A stretch of 64,000 bases of DNA from Reticulitermes speratus (lineage: Eukaryota > Arthropoda > Insecta > Blattodea > Rhinotermitidae): NCBI GenBank assembly GCA_021186555.1, contig JAJKFL010000013.1, positions 38,243,644 through 38,307,643 of the forward strand. Direction: 5' to 3'. Each line of letters begins with the position of its first letter. Within the stretch, counting starts at the first letter, position 1. Shown piece after piece: positions 35,774-47,589 of this stretch. Under the pieces are notes generated by a model that was not told the origin of the DNA, ran no database searches, and saw only the letters and a program-made list of their open reading frames with translations. The translations under genes were made by a program, and so were the position numbers.

Positions 35774-36135
35774 GTCGACCTCGGTGGACTAGTTAGCGTG
35801 CTCGCCACTGGACCCAAGGTTCGCGGGTTCGATCCCTACCGAGGTCGATGGATTTTAAGGGTGATAAAAATCCGGAACAAAGTAGTAAAGAAGTAGATTT
35901 ACGGCATGTAAAAGAGCCTTACGGGCATGAATAGAAATGTTTCGTAAGCTAAATTCAAAGCCTCCATTTCTCACCCAAGTCTCCTGACTGCCTGCCAGAC
36001 GGTCACCTCAGGATCGATAGAACAGCAGCGCGGCCAGTTGTCCAGTCACCAATTGCCACGAATGCGCACGACCCAGTAACCTCGGAAAGAGGAGGCAAGA
36101 GGAGGCCCGAGCCCATATAGGGCTGTTGAGCCATG

Positions 36136-36165
<30 letters not shown>
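35774..36165 (+). mobile_element. tRNA-derived SINE, second family
   Basis: The head contains GTGGACTAGTTAGCGTGC and B box GGTTCGATCCC; a related AGGTTCGCGGGTTCG precedes it. The body has GATTTACGGCATGTAAAAGAG and CTCCTGACTGCCTGCCAGAC. The 3' end is AGCCCATATAGGGCTGTTGA and the tail is (TTA)n. ATTTTGGAAC flanks it at 35764-35773 and 36166-36175. The sister copy is at 45532. Confidence 0.9.
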
Positions 36166-36168
<3 letters not shown>

Positions 36169-36175
36169 TTGGAAC

Positions 36176-37085
36176 CCTCATGCCGTTCTGTTGTTACATG
36201 TTTGTGCCTCTGCCCTGCTGGTGGTACTGAGTGTAGGTAAAAGGTAAATTAAGACATCGGAGTGTCCTCAATTGTGCATACCAATTTCGTGAAAATCCGT
36301 GTATTTTTTCAGTGGTTGAAATACGGAGATACACAGGATGATGATCTCAAAAGCTTACTTATTTCCATTTAAGGGGAAGTAGGTTGAAAGGCTAAAGTTT
36401 GTGTCATGGTCATTCGAATTTCTAATATGACAGGATATATATTTTATACCACGGAAACCAGGGCTAAACTTTGTTCACATCATCAATTAACATACCCCAT
36501 TTTAATACTAATACGACCGGAAAATTTTTACAATGAATATTAAGGTACTTAGGGTACTATGTCCCGAAATGTGACGCCATCTTGTTAGATACGTAGGTAC
36601 CAAGATTTCTTCCGAAGACGTCTGCACTAAACGTGGAGGCGTCAGGCTCTTCGGAAACAATCGTAATTTTTTTTTATCAACTAACACTGCGTCATATCCC
36701 ATAAAACAACAACCTTTATAGTCACTGCTGTAAGAACTTTAAATGTCATAGGTCTGTCAGTTATGTTTTCATTAATTGATAAAGTGTCATTAAAATAGGT
36801 AGATATGGTGAGAAGTAAATGTTTGTATTTCTTCCGAAACCGGTTTTGGTTTTGTGGATTTGTGTTTTGGTCCAATCACATATTTTTAAAATGAGAAATA
36901 CACTTAAATTTAATTTTCCTTTCCAAAGGCATATGATAATATCGCCTTACATTCCACCACATAGCTGGAACTGAGGTTCTGTGGGAATTGTGAACTCGGA
37001 CGGTATGAAGACCGGACATTCTTCGTGTATAAGCGAATACACTCGTACACAGATGTAAGCACTCGCATGTACGTATTCCAATTTA
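36176..37085. other. Intron 2 next to the exon, one partial MITE end
   Basis: CACTGCGTCATATCCCATAA near 36687-36706 resembles one terminus of the MITE family at 10930 and 15605. The other end is unclear. I see nothing else. Confidence 0.4.
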
Positions 37086-37100
37086 TTAAATGTTACTTAC

Positions 37101-37270
37101 TTTGAGCGTTGAAGTTTGCGGTCGGGTCCGGGACCGCGTACTGTGGAGGGAATGCTGATTGTAACGACATGGAATTGAAGGCGTTCAGCTGTTGACTGTT
37201 CAGTTGTTTCCGCAGACGAGCCCGTCTGTTGCTAAACCACACCTGAACGCGAGCTTCGGTCAGTTTTGTT
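37101..37270 (-). CDS. Pax3/7: Pax3/7 homeobox gene, homeodomain 3' exon (visible exon 2)
   Basis: This 170-nt exon encodes the end of the homeodomain and the following region. After the split codon it reads [19 protein letters not shown], which is homeodomain residues 38-56. Helix 3 has W48, F49, S50, N51 and R53. Ser-50 is the mark of Pax-class paired homeodomains, known to set DNA-binding preference. Next is a Q/N/A-rich stretch ([18 protein letters not shown], then PPQYAVPDP). The acceptor is TGTGTTTCAG ending at 37271; the donor is AA|GTAAGT at 37100. One base is left over, which completes a Ser codon with the exon at 15421. The longer open frame upstream of 37270 is intron. Confidence 0.95.
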
Positions 37271-37279
37271 CTGAAACAC

Positions 37280-38117
37280 AAGTAACACTTGGTAAATTTG
37301 GTGCAAGTCTTACTCTTGCTGCGTACTTGGTGTATTTGTATGCCAGTCAGCAGTCCAGTCATGTACAGAGACTGACTGAGGAGATTGCAGTTGACCTTGG
37401 CTGTGGTTTGCACTGGGGGAAGGTGACCGTCCCTTGTCAGTGACCTATGCATTGCAGTTAAAATTACATTTGGCTGAAGTGCAGACGTGTTTTGTGCGTG
37501 TGAGATAATACAGTTATTTTCTGTGGTGTTCTGTGTGGTTACAGCTCTGCATAAATTTCAATTTAGGCTTGTTGTATACAAATAAATAACTACGTCATGC
37601 AGTGATAGACACCCATGTTTTTTTGACAGAATCTATGTGTTTTACCTCGACCCCCGTCGCGGGTGTTACGGGACTCTTCCACGCTGTGCGGGTCAACTAC
37701 TTTTTCTTGCTTAAGGGAAGCTTATGTTTTAGTTTTCCAGAAAGTCTTTTATTTTAGACTCCATGGAACAGATTTCTACTTGAGTAGACATCCCTTAGTT
37801 ATCCAAGATACTTCCCGTCAAATATGGAAACCGAAAGTGTTCGAAAGATCTTGATACTAAACCATTTTCTGAACGAGAATGATTCACTCCACATTCTCAT
37901 AACTCATTGCGGGACCTAATATTTTCCGTTCCTTCCACGTCTAGATCTTCCTAGTAGACTCTTCAGTTCAGTTCGAGATTTAAGGTACTCACAACGGCGT
38001 TACTGAATATTCAAGTCTTCTGGGATATTGCGCCGTGTCGACTAGTGATGCAGATTTTTCGCCTAAAATTAACCATTTAAAACCCCGTGGTTATTATGCG
38101 TACAACCAGGTTTAAAA
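37280..38117. other. Intron 1, with a hairpin-arm fragment
   Basis: AAGTCTTCTGGGATATTGCG at about 38013-38032 is a fragment of the hairpin arm. The rest has no recognisable element. Confidence 0.45.
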
Positions 38118-38131
38118 TTGACGAATATTAC

Positions 38132-38301
38132 GCATGGTTTCAGGCTTCAGACGCGTTGTAAATGAGGTCTTCACTCTTCTGGGATGTTACACATCGTTGA
38201 TTGATGTTTTCCGACGTTTCGGGACAGCCTGTTGCTCCAATCTTCATGAGTCCTAACTACTAATCAACGATGCGTAACATCCCATAAGAGCGAAGACCTC
38301 A
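38132..38301. mobile_element. Hairpin element with 14-bp target duplication
   Basis: The left extension (38132 to about 38163, containing TTTCAGGCTTCAGACGCG) precedes inverted arms beginning GAGGTCTTC and ending GAAGACCTC. TTGACGAATATTAC repeats at 38118-38131 and 38302-38315. Only one box is seen (minus: AAGATTGG, then GTCCCGAAACGTCGG), with a damaged stem. Confidence 0.88.
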
Positions 38302-38424
38302 TTGACGAATATTACTTTTTGCCCACAAATTGAAATTATGTCTTGTTACCGAGACGGAGAGTGTTTACTGCACGGTACGAACTGAATATTTAAAATCAAT
38401 TTACGTTACATTTCTAGACCGGTG

Positions 38425-38510
38425 AAGATGGAACCTATAGCTCTCCGAAACGTCGGTAAATACTACCAACATAGACTGCCTAACATTCCCGAACAGCGAA
38501 GGCCTCTACC
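38425..38510 (+). repeat. Isolated hairpin-box arm
   Basis: GGTGAAGATGGAACC, then CTCCGAAACGTCGGTAAATA, and the arm end ACATTCCCGAACAGCGAAGG. It is half an element with no inverted partner adjacent; it may belong with the fragment at 38013. Confidence 0.6.
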
Positions 38511-38519
38511 CTTGTGTCT

Positions 38520-39309
38520 TCCCTAAGTCCAGAGAGTCTCGCAAGTACCTTATACTCAGTCACCTCCGATGTATGTTCCGCCCTCAATGTGACAAGTTTC
38601 ATGCACATACGGAACGGAAGATAAAAGCTTTTTATGTAGTACCGTGTACTTTGTTTTCTACAAGCTACAGTAATAAATGGCGTGTGACGTCGGCCTTGGT
38701 TCGAGGGGAGTGCATATAAAACCAACAGTTCCCAGCTGGGGACGACGAACTGCCATTTGTGACAGGACAAGCCACACGGATCACTTTACGGACACATTGT
38801 CGCTTGCTTTGCGGCCAGCAGTCACTTGGGAAATAGGAAAAAGAAAAGTTCTTACAGTTGTTCAAGTACCTTCTCCAGAACCATTCATTTTTACTGAGTT
38901 TCTAAAGTAGATTATGAATCAGCAGTTTCTAAACACTCACAGCTACTTGCTTCTAGAGATTCTTGCTTTTTTAGTCGACAATGATTTGGTGCAAGAACGT
39001 AACAACTAAATGTTTTTAGAGAATATGCTTTATAACATAAGGCAGTTATTTTCACGAAGTTTATAGAATATATCCCTATTTGGAAGTTGACTCGTTCCTT
39101 ATGTCCTTATGTTTTAGCTCCTCAAAAATTGAACACATTTCTGTGACACCGTTACTTGTTTTTGGAACTCTATAACAGTCTTTTATGTGGGAATTTACTT
39201 TTGGTTTGTACTGGTCGAGTACAGTTCATACCGAATATAAAACATTGCATTGGACGTCTTAATAAATACAAAACATTTCAGAATTCATATATCGTGTGTT
39301 GAAAAATCT
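38520..39309. other. Intron 1, no recognisable element
   Basis: Frames of 66-96 codons on both strands near 38480-38910 overlap and carry no recognisable motif. Confidence 0.45.
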
Positions 39310-39321
39310 CCATTGACTTGA

Positions 39322-39586
39322 ATAGAAGTTAAGGTAAATTTCACCCTAGAGCGGGTCATGAAGGCTTAGAAAAGGAGTAAAGGTATAGCCCCACTCTTTA
39401 TTTAACTTCGGAGCTAGAGAGCGTGGATGGTCAACGCCACGCCCCGGCCTCTTTACCGCAGTACTGATTGTACTGGAGGCTGGGTGGGCCCTCAGGGCCG
39501 GTATGGAGAGGTGTGGAAAATCTCGCCCGCACCGGGATTAAATCCTTGGACCGTACAGCCCTACCGACTAAGCTATCCCGGTCCAC
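39322..39586 (-). mobile_element. tRNA-derived SINE (family of 8161)
   Basis: On the minus strand it reads TAGCTTAGTCGGTAGGGC, a damaged B box (GGATTTAATCCCGG), then the family body and an end in AAATTTACCTTAAC. CCATTGACTTGA (39310-39321) and CCATTGACCTTGA (39587-39599) form the target repeat, with one indel. It is older than the copy at 8161. Confidence 0.85.
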
Positions 39587-39599
39587 CCATTGACCTTGA

Positions 39600-40870
39600 C
39601 CATGTTTTAAGAGACGCAGAGGCGTGTAAGTATTTATGGCCCGTTTTAAATACATCACCCTGTAGTTGTAAGAATTCTATTTCAAATTAAACTGAAAATA
39701 AACTTACCGGTTTTCTAAAAAGTGGCTCATAAAAATTTCAGAAGCATAACCAACATAGCCGCCACTGTGTCATTAAGGACAGCAAGCTCTACTTGAAAAC
39801 TTTATTATGTGGTTTTTATTTAATAAAATACGAGAGAAATAATTGATAACCCTTTGAGGTGTGATAGCTGCACGTTGTGTCATTAGCTCCATAGCAGTAA
39901 ATCTGCTTTTGAAGTATGATACCTGAACATCGAGACGAATGACAATTCTATAGGAAAAACAGCAGAAATGAAATAGCGTTTGAGAATTATTTGTAATCTT
40001 CTGGATTAAAGATTTCCTCGCTTGTTATAAAATAGACTGAAGCAAGAGTAATTTAGCAAATGTGTTTTGAAAATGAAGGCAGAGAAACTCTTATTTCAGT
40101 GACCTTATTGCTCTATGGACGGACAAAGTTTGTGTTAATAATTTGGCAGGAAAATAAATATGCAGCATATTTTGGAGGTAGGTCCTTCTTGCACCAAGCC
40201 TTTCAGGAGCTAACACAAAACGTGTAACAAACACGCGTAGTTTACATCTTCTGCTATTGTGTTTGTTCATAATAATATCGTATTCTGTAATCGACAGTTA
40301 CACGTTCAGTTCTGACAAGTTTACCCACTTTGCTAACATTTATTCTTTCATTCTTATTTCTGTCTCGCTTATTTTATGGAGCTAAACACCCATGAGACTG
40401 ACGTACTATGTTCCAAGTTGAGTACCCCTGAGAATTAATTCTCCATTGTGACCAAATATATAACAAAAACCGGACTATATTTCAAAGTCTCGTGTATTTT
40501 CTTGTCGCTTTGGGTAGGACTATTTAATAAAGTGCCGTATCTCATAGAATCCTTAGGTCCTGTCGGGAAAAAAAAGCACTTTAGAATACGTACCGTCCCT
40601 AGTTTGTCCCAGGCGCTCTCAGTTTATGAAATAATTAATATTTTTGTATAATAATTAGCTTTAATTATTTAAAAGCCGAGTGTTCTAAGTTTAAAGTGAA
40701 ATACTTATTTTTCGATAATTTTATGGTAATGCAGTGTGTAAAAGGGTAGAAATATCATTTTAATATTCCAAAAAATAGACCTATTAAGTGCGGTTTAATT
40801 TTACTGATATTGTGAAAGAGCAAACGATCATGCAGAAGAAAGTACTGACTTTGTGAAACTGCTTACGGTC
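39600..40870. other. Intron 1, no recognisable element
   Basis: AT-rich intronic DNA without identifiable repeats or coding sequence. Confidence 0.5.
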
Positions 40871-40887
40871 ATGCAGAAGAAGATGCT

Positions 40888-41161
40888 TCAATATAGTCTT
40901 CTCGGGCGCACAGCCGCGTCAATTCGTTTGAATACAACGTTTCGGGGACTAGCTCCGTCCCCATCCTCAGGCAAAACATACAACTCGTCTGTCCCGTGTT
41001 TTTTTACCTGCCGCGGCAGGGAGAATCAGACCGGTTTTGTAGTGCCCAAACAGTTAAGTTGGTTGCTAGTCCCCGAAACGTTGTATTCAAACGAATTGAC
41101 GCGGCTGTGCGCCCGAGAAAACTATATTGAATCATGTCGCCGCGAAAGTTTTAAAACTTAT
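40888..41161. mobile_element. Hairpin element with 13-bp target duplication (copy 1 of pair)
   Basis: Inverted arms (TTCAATATAGTCTTCTCGGG and its complement) enclose a non-palindromic core containing TGCCGCGGCAGGGAG. The left arm, read on the minus strand, has the box CTGAGGATGGGGAC, a 7-nt loop, GTCCCC and GAAACG. The extension is on the right only (about 41133-41161, ATGTCGCCGCGAAAG then TTTTAAAACTTAT). AGAAGAAGATGCT repeats at 40875-40887 and 41162-41174. It appears almost identical to 48428-48704. Confidence 0.92.
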
Positions 41162-41174
41162 AGAAGAAGATGCT

Positions 41175-42280
41175 GTTTCTAAAGGATGTCTCTTTTTTAA
41201 ATTAAGTTTAAAAGCAATATATTTATATCTTCTCCAGATGTAGGTTATCAAAATTTATGAACCTTAAGCATGGAGTAAATATTGTGGTTAATTTGCTCTC
41301 TTAAATGCCGCTAGATTTTCAATTCGTGAAGGCTACCTTCTGATATTCTGTTTTAAATAGCGCAAAACTGGCGATTTAAAACAAAATACTAAAAAATACG
41401 CGCATTTTAAATACTATTTTCCACTTTCTAAACGACAACAAACGCGAGTAATGAAGCTCCGCGGCGACTGAATTCAATAAAAGCGTTGAAGCTGACAGCA
41501 GCTTCAGGTGTTTCAAGTTAATTTGAGCCAACTGACGCGACTGTCAGCCTGAAAACATTTTGTGGAACAAGCACGTCAGGGCGGAAATAATGTGGACGAT
41601 AAATTAAGATTACAATAATGTGTTCCTTACTATAATAAACATTAAATTCACACATAAATATTTGCTGTTATTGGACAATCAAATTTGCGATAAGCGAGAG
41701 CTATTAATTGCACTGAAGGAATAAAGAATCAGTAATAAAGCTAGAGTCTTCATCGTTATTGCTCAAGACAAAAGAAATTTACTTATAACTTGTATGCCTT
41801 TTCTACGTAATATATGCTTCAGAGGTTCATTTTCATACAACACTTTATCGTAAAAGAAAAGACACCTCTACAATGCACTCTTTATGTCACCAAGATTTTA
41901 TTCTGTTTTTTTGGGTGAGATGGTGTGCATACTTGTATATGCTTGAGATTAGAGCGGAACTGCTTATAGGTTCTCATGTAAAGAGCCTGATATTCTTGTT
42001 CTAATTTAAAAAATTGAGATTACAATTTATCGTAAAATTCTCCGACATTAAATTCACAGAGACCGATTGATGGACGGACGGACGTATGGACAGCGATTTA
42101 CTAGGCATTCTCATAGATGCGAACACGAATGAAAATCAGCTTTGGTGTGTCTCTCCACTGCTTCGGATATAAATGTATTTAAGGATTTGTCCTTAAAGAA
42201 TTTGTTAAAAAGTTAATCAAAATATTATATCTTCAAAAAGTAACTTGAAACAGTACTAATAGTGATAGCCTACAACGAAC
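41175..42280. other. Intron 1, no recognisable element
   Basis: AT-rich non-coding DNA with no gene or repeat I can name. Confidence 0.5.
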
Positions 42281-42284
42281 CAGG

Positions 42285-42520
42285 AAAGCTCAGTTAGTAT
42301 AGTGATTAGGCTGCGAGCTGTACAACCAAGGAATCGGAATTATGTTCCGTGTAGGTGAAAGTCTTTTCTCCTGATTGGGCATATCAAGTCTTATAACCAC
42401 CCATCTTCCTAGCCAGTTGGATATCAAGAGAGCTTTTTTCAAAAGTAAAACCACCGGAGTGTGAAGCTTACACTGACCTCCATCTATTGCTGAACTTAAG
42501 AATATATGAAGTTATAATAC
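42285..42520 (+). mobile_element. SINE relic (family of 8161)
   Basis: GAAAGCTCAGTTAGTATAGTG is a decayed tRNA-like head. The body retains CTGACCTCCATCTATTGCTG and TTAAGAATATATGAAG in the family order. Confidence 0.6.
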
Positions 42521-42809
42521 CACGACCCCTCTGTTTCCACTCCTCTGCCGTTACGTCATGGGACTACGTTAACTTTAGTTTACGTTACAATAACAATACG
42601 AATACATAAGCTAAGACCAGAAGTCTACGCAATAAGAGACTAGGCCTTATGAGTTCTGTCTGCTTTGGGGCGGAGGGAACGAATAGGCAAAAAGCAACGA
42701 AAATAAATCCAAATAGCTGGCATTCGATACTTGAGAAGGTTTTCTTGTTTACGGAGCAATCGATAACAAATCCCTATTTTATCAACTACTTGAAGCATAA
42801 ATGGCACGT

Positions 42810-43114
42810 AAAAAGGTAAAGCAACCCCATTACAGGCCTAACAGGCCCTGAGGGGTCCAGGAGGTTGGGCTCCCAGATTTGTAGACAATCGGCACATGAA
42901 GGTGGTAAGGTTGTCAGCCCTACACACCGGCCGCCTTTACCCCCCAGGAAATATTCCTGGTACTCATTTCTGTTAGAGGCTGAGTCGACCCCAGGGCCAT
43001 AGTGCGACCGAACGATTATGTCAAGGAATATTCCAATGACACCATCGGGAATCGAACCCGCGACGTTCCGGTTTGTGGCGTAGTGCCTCAACCAACTGCG
43101 CCACCGCGCGCCCC
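42810..43114 (-). mobile_element. tRNA-derived SINE (family of 12080)
   Basis: On the minus strand it has A-box-like TGGCGCAGTTGG and B-box-like GGTTCGATTCCCG, followed by the same body as at 12080. ATAAATGGCACGT (42797-42809) and ATAAATGGTACGT (43115-43127) form the target repeat. The 3' end is a TTGCTTTACCTTTTT tail. Confidence 0.9.
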
Positions 43115-43129
43115 ATAAATGGTACGTGA

Positions 43130-43740
43130 CTAATATCATATATAAGAATTCAGTTCTTACCTCACAGTAACCGAGTAAATTTTCACAACATACATTATAA
43201 AGACCAGTCGGTTAATTTCGCTTAGGGAAATAAAATCAAAAGAAAGACACAAATAGACTGAGAAAAATGTAGGATTAATTAAGGTTGATGTAGGTGATGC
43301 ATACGTGGATGAGTTTAAAGAATTTTTAATTTTGTTGTACTGGCTATACTGCTCATTGTGCACGTTAGTATAGCAGGATTAACTCCATACAGTCTCCTGC
43401 TTCAGGAATAGGCATTATTAGCGAGCCTAAGTTGATGTCACAAGTCGAGAGTGCGAGCGAAATCTTATGCATGTAGATCATCATGTTTCTGTAGTCAGAG
43501 CGGCGGAGGTGTCAGTATTCGTCTGCTTACGTAGTAGCTGGAATCATGTGATTAAAGTAGGTGGACCGTAAGGTTTGTGGGACTCGCGCTGAAGGTTATC
43601 ATGCAAAATGGCGGGGGCTTTGTGGATGTAATCTTACTCTACAAACAAGAACCTCAGCGTTACGTTGAAAATAATGTTAATTGCGTAGTTACCACTTGCT
43701 TTTGATATAATAAAGTAAGTATGAAACTGCCCATAGACTT
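43130..43740. other. Intron 1 next to the homeodomain 5' exon
   Basis: Non-coding. The donor of the upstream exon is at 43747. No repeats recognised. Confidence 0.5.
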
Positions 43741-43746
43741 GACTTA

Positions 43747-43938
<192 letters not shown>

Positions 43939-44039
43939 CTATGCAAAGTCATGACAAATAGCAACGACAGTGGAGAAGTAATTCCTGAATACACTTCCTT
44001 TGATATTGCTTATTTCTTCCCTTCGTTCCCTCAGAACCT

Positions 44040-44285
44040 GGAATAGCTCAGTTTGTGCAGTGATTACGGTATGGGCTGGACGACTGGGGATTTGGTATTC
44101 GATTTCCGATATTGGAAGAAATTCTTCTCTTATTGAAAGCGCCCAGACCTTATCTGGGGTCCCGCCAGCCCGCCGTTCAATGGATTTATTCTTGGGAATA
44201 TAGAGGCAGCGGATGAAGTTAGCCACTGATCTTCATCTAGTGCCGAGTTTAAGAATGCATGGACCTAGATTTTCATTGCATAGTA
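44040..44285 (+). mobile_element. SINE relic (family of 8161)
   Basis: TGGAATAGCTCAGTTTGTGC is a decayed head. AGAAATTCTTCTCTTATTG, CTGATCTTCATCTAGTGCCG and TTAAGAATGCATGGACC follow in family order. Confidence 0.6.
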
Positions 44286-44289
44286 CTTA

Positions 44290-44828
44290 CATAATTATTT
44301 AAACTCGTAGTGTGAATGTTAAACATAACGGCGGAAATGTCTGCATTCTTATCATTTGAAGCACACACACAAAAGTCTTTCTTACCTTCTTCTCTCGATT
44401 TAAGTTGCTAGGTTCACCATGTAAGAAGCTTAAAACCTACATATTACATATCTAAAAGATATTCCACAATATTAATTACTTCATCTACTATATACTCAAA
44501 AGAGCTTTAAACCCACGAATCTACCCTACAAAGTCTTCAGAAATTTATATTTACACCATAATCGAACACATACATAATATAACCTTAAAATTACGAAAAT
44601 AAAACTCCAAACAGCTGCAGTACCTCCTACTTCAAGATTTATATATATATAACATAACTTTATAAATTATTACTATAGTATTTTATGTAAAAATGACATC
44701 GTATTTCTTTTTATAGTACTTTCTGCTGATAATTTCCTCCCAAGTACTTCGTACATAGTGTGCAGTACCTGAAGATGGCCAAGTTGGACGAAACATATCG
44801 TAAAGTACATTAAATCTCTGATAACAAT
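44290..44828. other. Non-coding, with an isolated hairpin box at 44766-44830
   Basis: The plus strand has CCTGAAGATGGCC, then TTGGACGAAACATATCG, and CAATAAAG about 40 bases later. That is the same order of box and AATAAA-like signal as in the hairpin elements. The rest is AT-rich. Confidence 0.5.
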
Positions 44829-44840
44829 AAAGTTTTTGTT

Positions 44841-44963
44841 GAGATCTGCTCTCTTCTGGAATATTACGCAGCGTCGAATGGTAATCCTTTACCTATCCCA
44901 GAAGATAATATCCCAGAAGAGCGCAGATCTCATCAACATCGCGGCCGAAGCCTAAAATGACGG
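44841..44963. mobile_element. Hairpin element, internally deleted, 12-bp target duplication
   Basis: Short arms (GAGATCTGCTCTCTTCTGG and its complement) remain, but the centre with the boxes is gone. The right extension ATCGCGGCCGAAGCC is kept. AAAGTTTTTGTT repeats at 44829-44840 and 44964-44975. Confidence 0.85.
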
Positions 44964-44979
44964 AAAGTTTTTGTTGTTA

Positions 44980-45515
44980 CTGGTGGATTACTTCAATATA
45001 CTTCATGATTTTTAAGTCGTCGTCGTTCCGTTTCGCCACACATTGCAGTGACTGTCTTCATGATGAAAATACGCCTACGTACATTTTTTACGTTCGCGGC
45101 CGCTGTCTGTCATGTCACGTGAGCTTTCGGAGTTCTGCCACGTCGTAGTGTAAGTTATTTTTTTGTCTAGGTTTCAGATTCTCCTAGCGACGTCGCTGAA
45201 GACGCAAGTGTTGTTGGATGTCACGTGGTATGTTTCTTTCAGCGGGCAGTTTCCAACGACACCGCATCACATCGCACAAGACTTGCAGGCTACCTATTTT
45301 TCGTTACTTTTGTCATTCATTTTGTCTGTCTTCCTTATTCTTTGCCAGCACGGACTGGGGAAGCCAGAGAATGAGATCAGACATTTCTGTTCGTCCCACC
45401 TCAGCAGGTGCCTTCCCGTTCAGTCACCTGCAGACGTAACCGTATCCAGTTTCCTAACCGTTGTGTTGTTTATGAAATGTACGAAGGAAAATCAAGTTGC
45501 CTTACTTAAACGGGC
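44980..45515. other. No recognisable gene
   Basis: A 170-codon plus frame (45163-45675) runs into the neighbouring SINE. No domain is recognisable in its upstream part. Confidence 0.35.
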
Positions 45516-45531
45516 GGATTTTCAGTTCTTA

Positions 45532-45927
45532 ATAATAATATATAATAATAACCATGGCTCAACAGCCCTATATGGGCTCGGGCCTCCTCTTTCCGAGGTT
45601 ACTGAGTCGTGCGCATTTGTGGCAGTTGGTGACCGGCCAACTGGCCGCGCTGCTGTTCTATCGATCCTGATGTGACCGCCAGAGCCATCTGGCAGGCAGT
45701 CAGGAGACTTGGGTGAGAAATGAATTTTGCTTGCGAGCACTACTGGTTCTATTCATGCCCGTAAGGTTCTTTTACATGCCGTAAATCTACGACATGGGAC
45801 CGACGGCTTTACTTCCCCTCCGAAGGAAGTGGTGCTCCGATTTTTATCCATCGACCTCGGTCGGGATCGAACCCGCGAACCTTGGTCCAGTGGCGAGCAC
45901 GCTAACCACTAGTCCACCGAGGTCGAC
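45532..45927 (-). mobile_element. tRNA-derived SINE, second family, 14-bp target duplication
   Basis: On the minus strand it has ACTAGTGGTTAGCGTGCTCG (A-box region) and GGTTCGATCCC (B box). The body matches 35774, including ACGGCATGTAAAAGAACC, and the 3' end reads AGCCCATATAGGGCTGTTGA before (TTA)n. ATTTTCAGTTCTTA repeats at 45518-45531 and 45928-45941. It is less decayed than 35774 in the head. Confidence 0.93.
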
Positions 45928-45944
45928 ATTTTCAGTTCTTACTG

Positions 45945-47010
45945 ACTGTAATTAAACATAAAATAGATAAATTGCCACGCTAAGGTGTCAGCACATAAGG
46001 CAGCCATTATCGAGGCTAGGTGGTCTTGCGCCATTGACAGGTTAACAGCAAGTTGGCACTTACACCTTGAGTGATATCCTGCTGAAATTCCTCTATGGAG
46101 AAGATGCTTATCGTTCATTAAGACAAGTTCCCAGTCCCTGTGTACATGAGATACCGACTCCCTGTGGACACCAAAATGGCGGAGTGGGGGGGGGGGAGTA
46201 AAAACGGCTCTCCCACTGTTAGATTTATTAGCCAGATTCACACCCTACTGACACCCATAAATCATGATATAATGTAAGTGATACTTTAAATGGAGTCGAT
46301 TAGCTTACGTACAGCAATGTTGGTTGACGCTGAGCTGCTAGGCCTAAGTTATTTGAGCGAATTTTAATGCAGAAAGCTGTGATTGGATCATGTGGCTGAA
46401 ATTCGGAATCAGATAATCTGCATTTTGAGTAATCCCCTAGTTTCTTTCATTCTGTCCTCCATATTTGTTACTTGTATTAGTAAACTTTTATCATCATCTT
46501 ATTCGTGTGCTGGCCCACATGGTTTTACTACGGCCATGTGGCTGTAACCGTTAATTCTAACTTGCTGAAGAAGTTACAGGGTTTGTCTCAAGTCCCCTGG
46601 GCAAATTCCGCGGTAATACCTCATATTAGTCTCTGAACGCTTTCTGGCACATTTTTGAAATTAAATATTCATTGTCATCCAAATATTACACGATACACAG
46701 ACCTGTTATTGACACTTGTTAAATGAACTACAAGTAAATGTATTTTTCACCAGAATCATTAACATAATTGTGTTCATTGTCGTCATTATTGGGGTGTTTC
46801 GATCTTTATATGTTGAACGTTGTAATACTTCGGTCAGTGAAGTAACAGGCTAGAGGTCTATTGGACTGCTGGGATTCGTTCTCAAAATAATTTCCGTATC
46901 AAAATTTTGTATTTATTTCTATAACCCCCATTTACTGAAGTTAACACTTCCACCTATTGCAGTCTCCTATATCTAGCTTCCATAAAAATTTCTACTAATT
47001 TTCTTTACAA
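45945..47010. other. No recognisable feature
   Basis: Non-coding DNA with a G-run near 46185. Nothing named. Confidence 0.5.
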
Positions 47011-47024
47011 ATCATACTGTTCCT

Positions 47025-47175
47025 TGATTTTAGGCTTCCGCCGCGATGTTGATGTAATTTGTGGTCTTTTTGGGTAATTACACGGCTCGTGAAGATGGGA
47101 CCGACACGTTGTCCCGAAACGTCGGTAAATAATTACCACATGACGCCGTGTAATTACCCAAAAGACCACAGATTA
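47025..47175. mobile_element. Hairpin element with 12-bp target duplication
   Basis: The left extension (TGATTTTAGGCTTCCGCCGC, then GATGTTGATGTA) precedes a shortened left arm. The right arm is full and has the box TGAAGATGGGACC, a short loop, GTCCC and GAAACGTCGG. CATACTGTTCCT repeats at 47013-47024 and 47176-47187. It is closely related to 22395. Confidence 0.92.
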
Positions 47176-47258
47176 CATACTGTTCCTCTTTATGTAAGAG
47201 CCTCACTTAAGCAATTCTTCTGCGAGACAAACAGTATTTACACAAGGTTAGATGTTAA

Positions 47259-47340
47259 TACAGGGCATACACAAAAGAATGGTGCGGTTTTAATAGTGTT
47301 CACTATTAAAACCGCACCATTCTTTTGTGTATGCCCTGTA
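47259..47340. mobile_element. 82-bp palindromic mini-element, TA ends (copy 2)
   Basis: Two 40-bp arms form a perfect inverted repeat around TT, beginning TACAGGGCATACACAAAAG. The length and arms match 21081-21162. The whole element is its terminal repeats. Confidence 0.88.
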
Positions 47341-47589
47341 CTTCTGGGGTGAAAAGCTTACGAATATAACTTGGAAACTCAAGTGAATGAAGAACTGGAT
47401 CGGCTGCAAAGAAAAGGTATATTTTTAAGTCAAGCCCTATTTTACTTGTAATCCCTTACTCGTTATTTTTACCTTGTTGCATTCTTTGGGGTAGAAACAG
47501 TTTTTTGCGTTCAAATATTTCTACTTGCGCAAATGTGCTATTAGCTAACTCGCGCACCCTCTAAGTCACTTCATAAGCACAGTCCTTCT

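Noticed and set aside
37271-37452. Upstream extension of the frame at 37093-37452 as coding
   Set aside because: A clear acceptor (TTTCAG at 37271) and the in-phase join to 43748 show this part is intron.
45163-45675. 170-codon plus-strand frame
   Set aside because: The second half is a reverse translation of the SINE at 45532 and the first half has no domain, so I do not call a gene.
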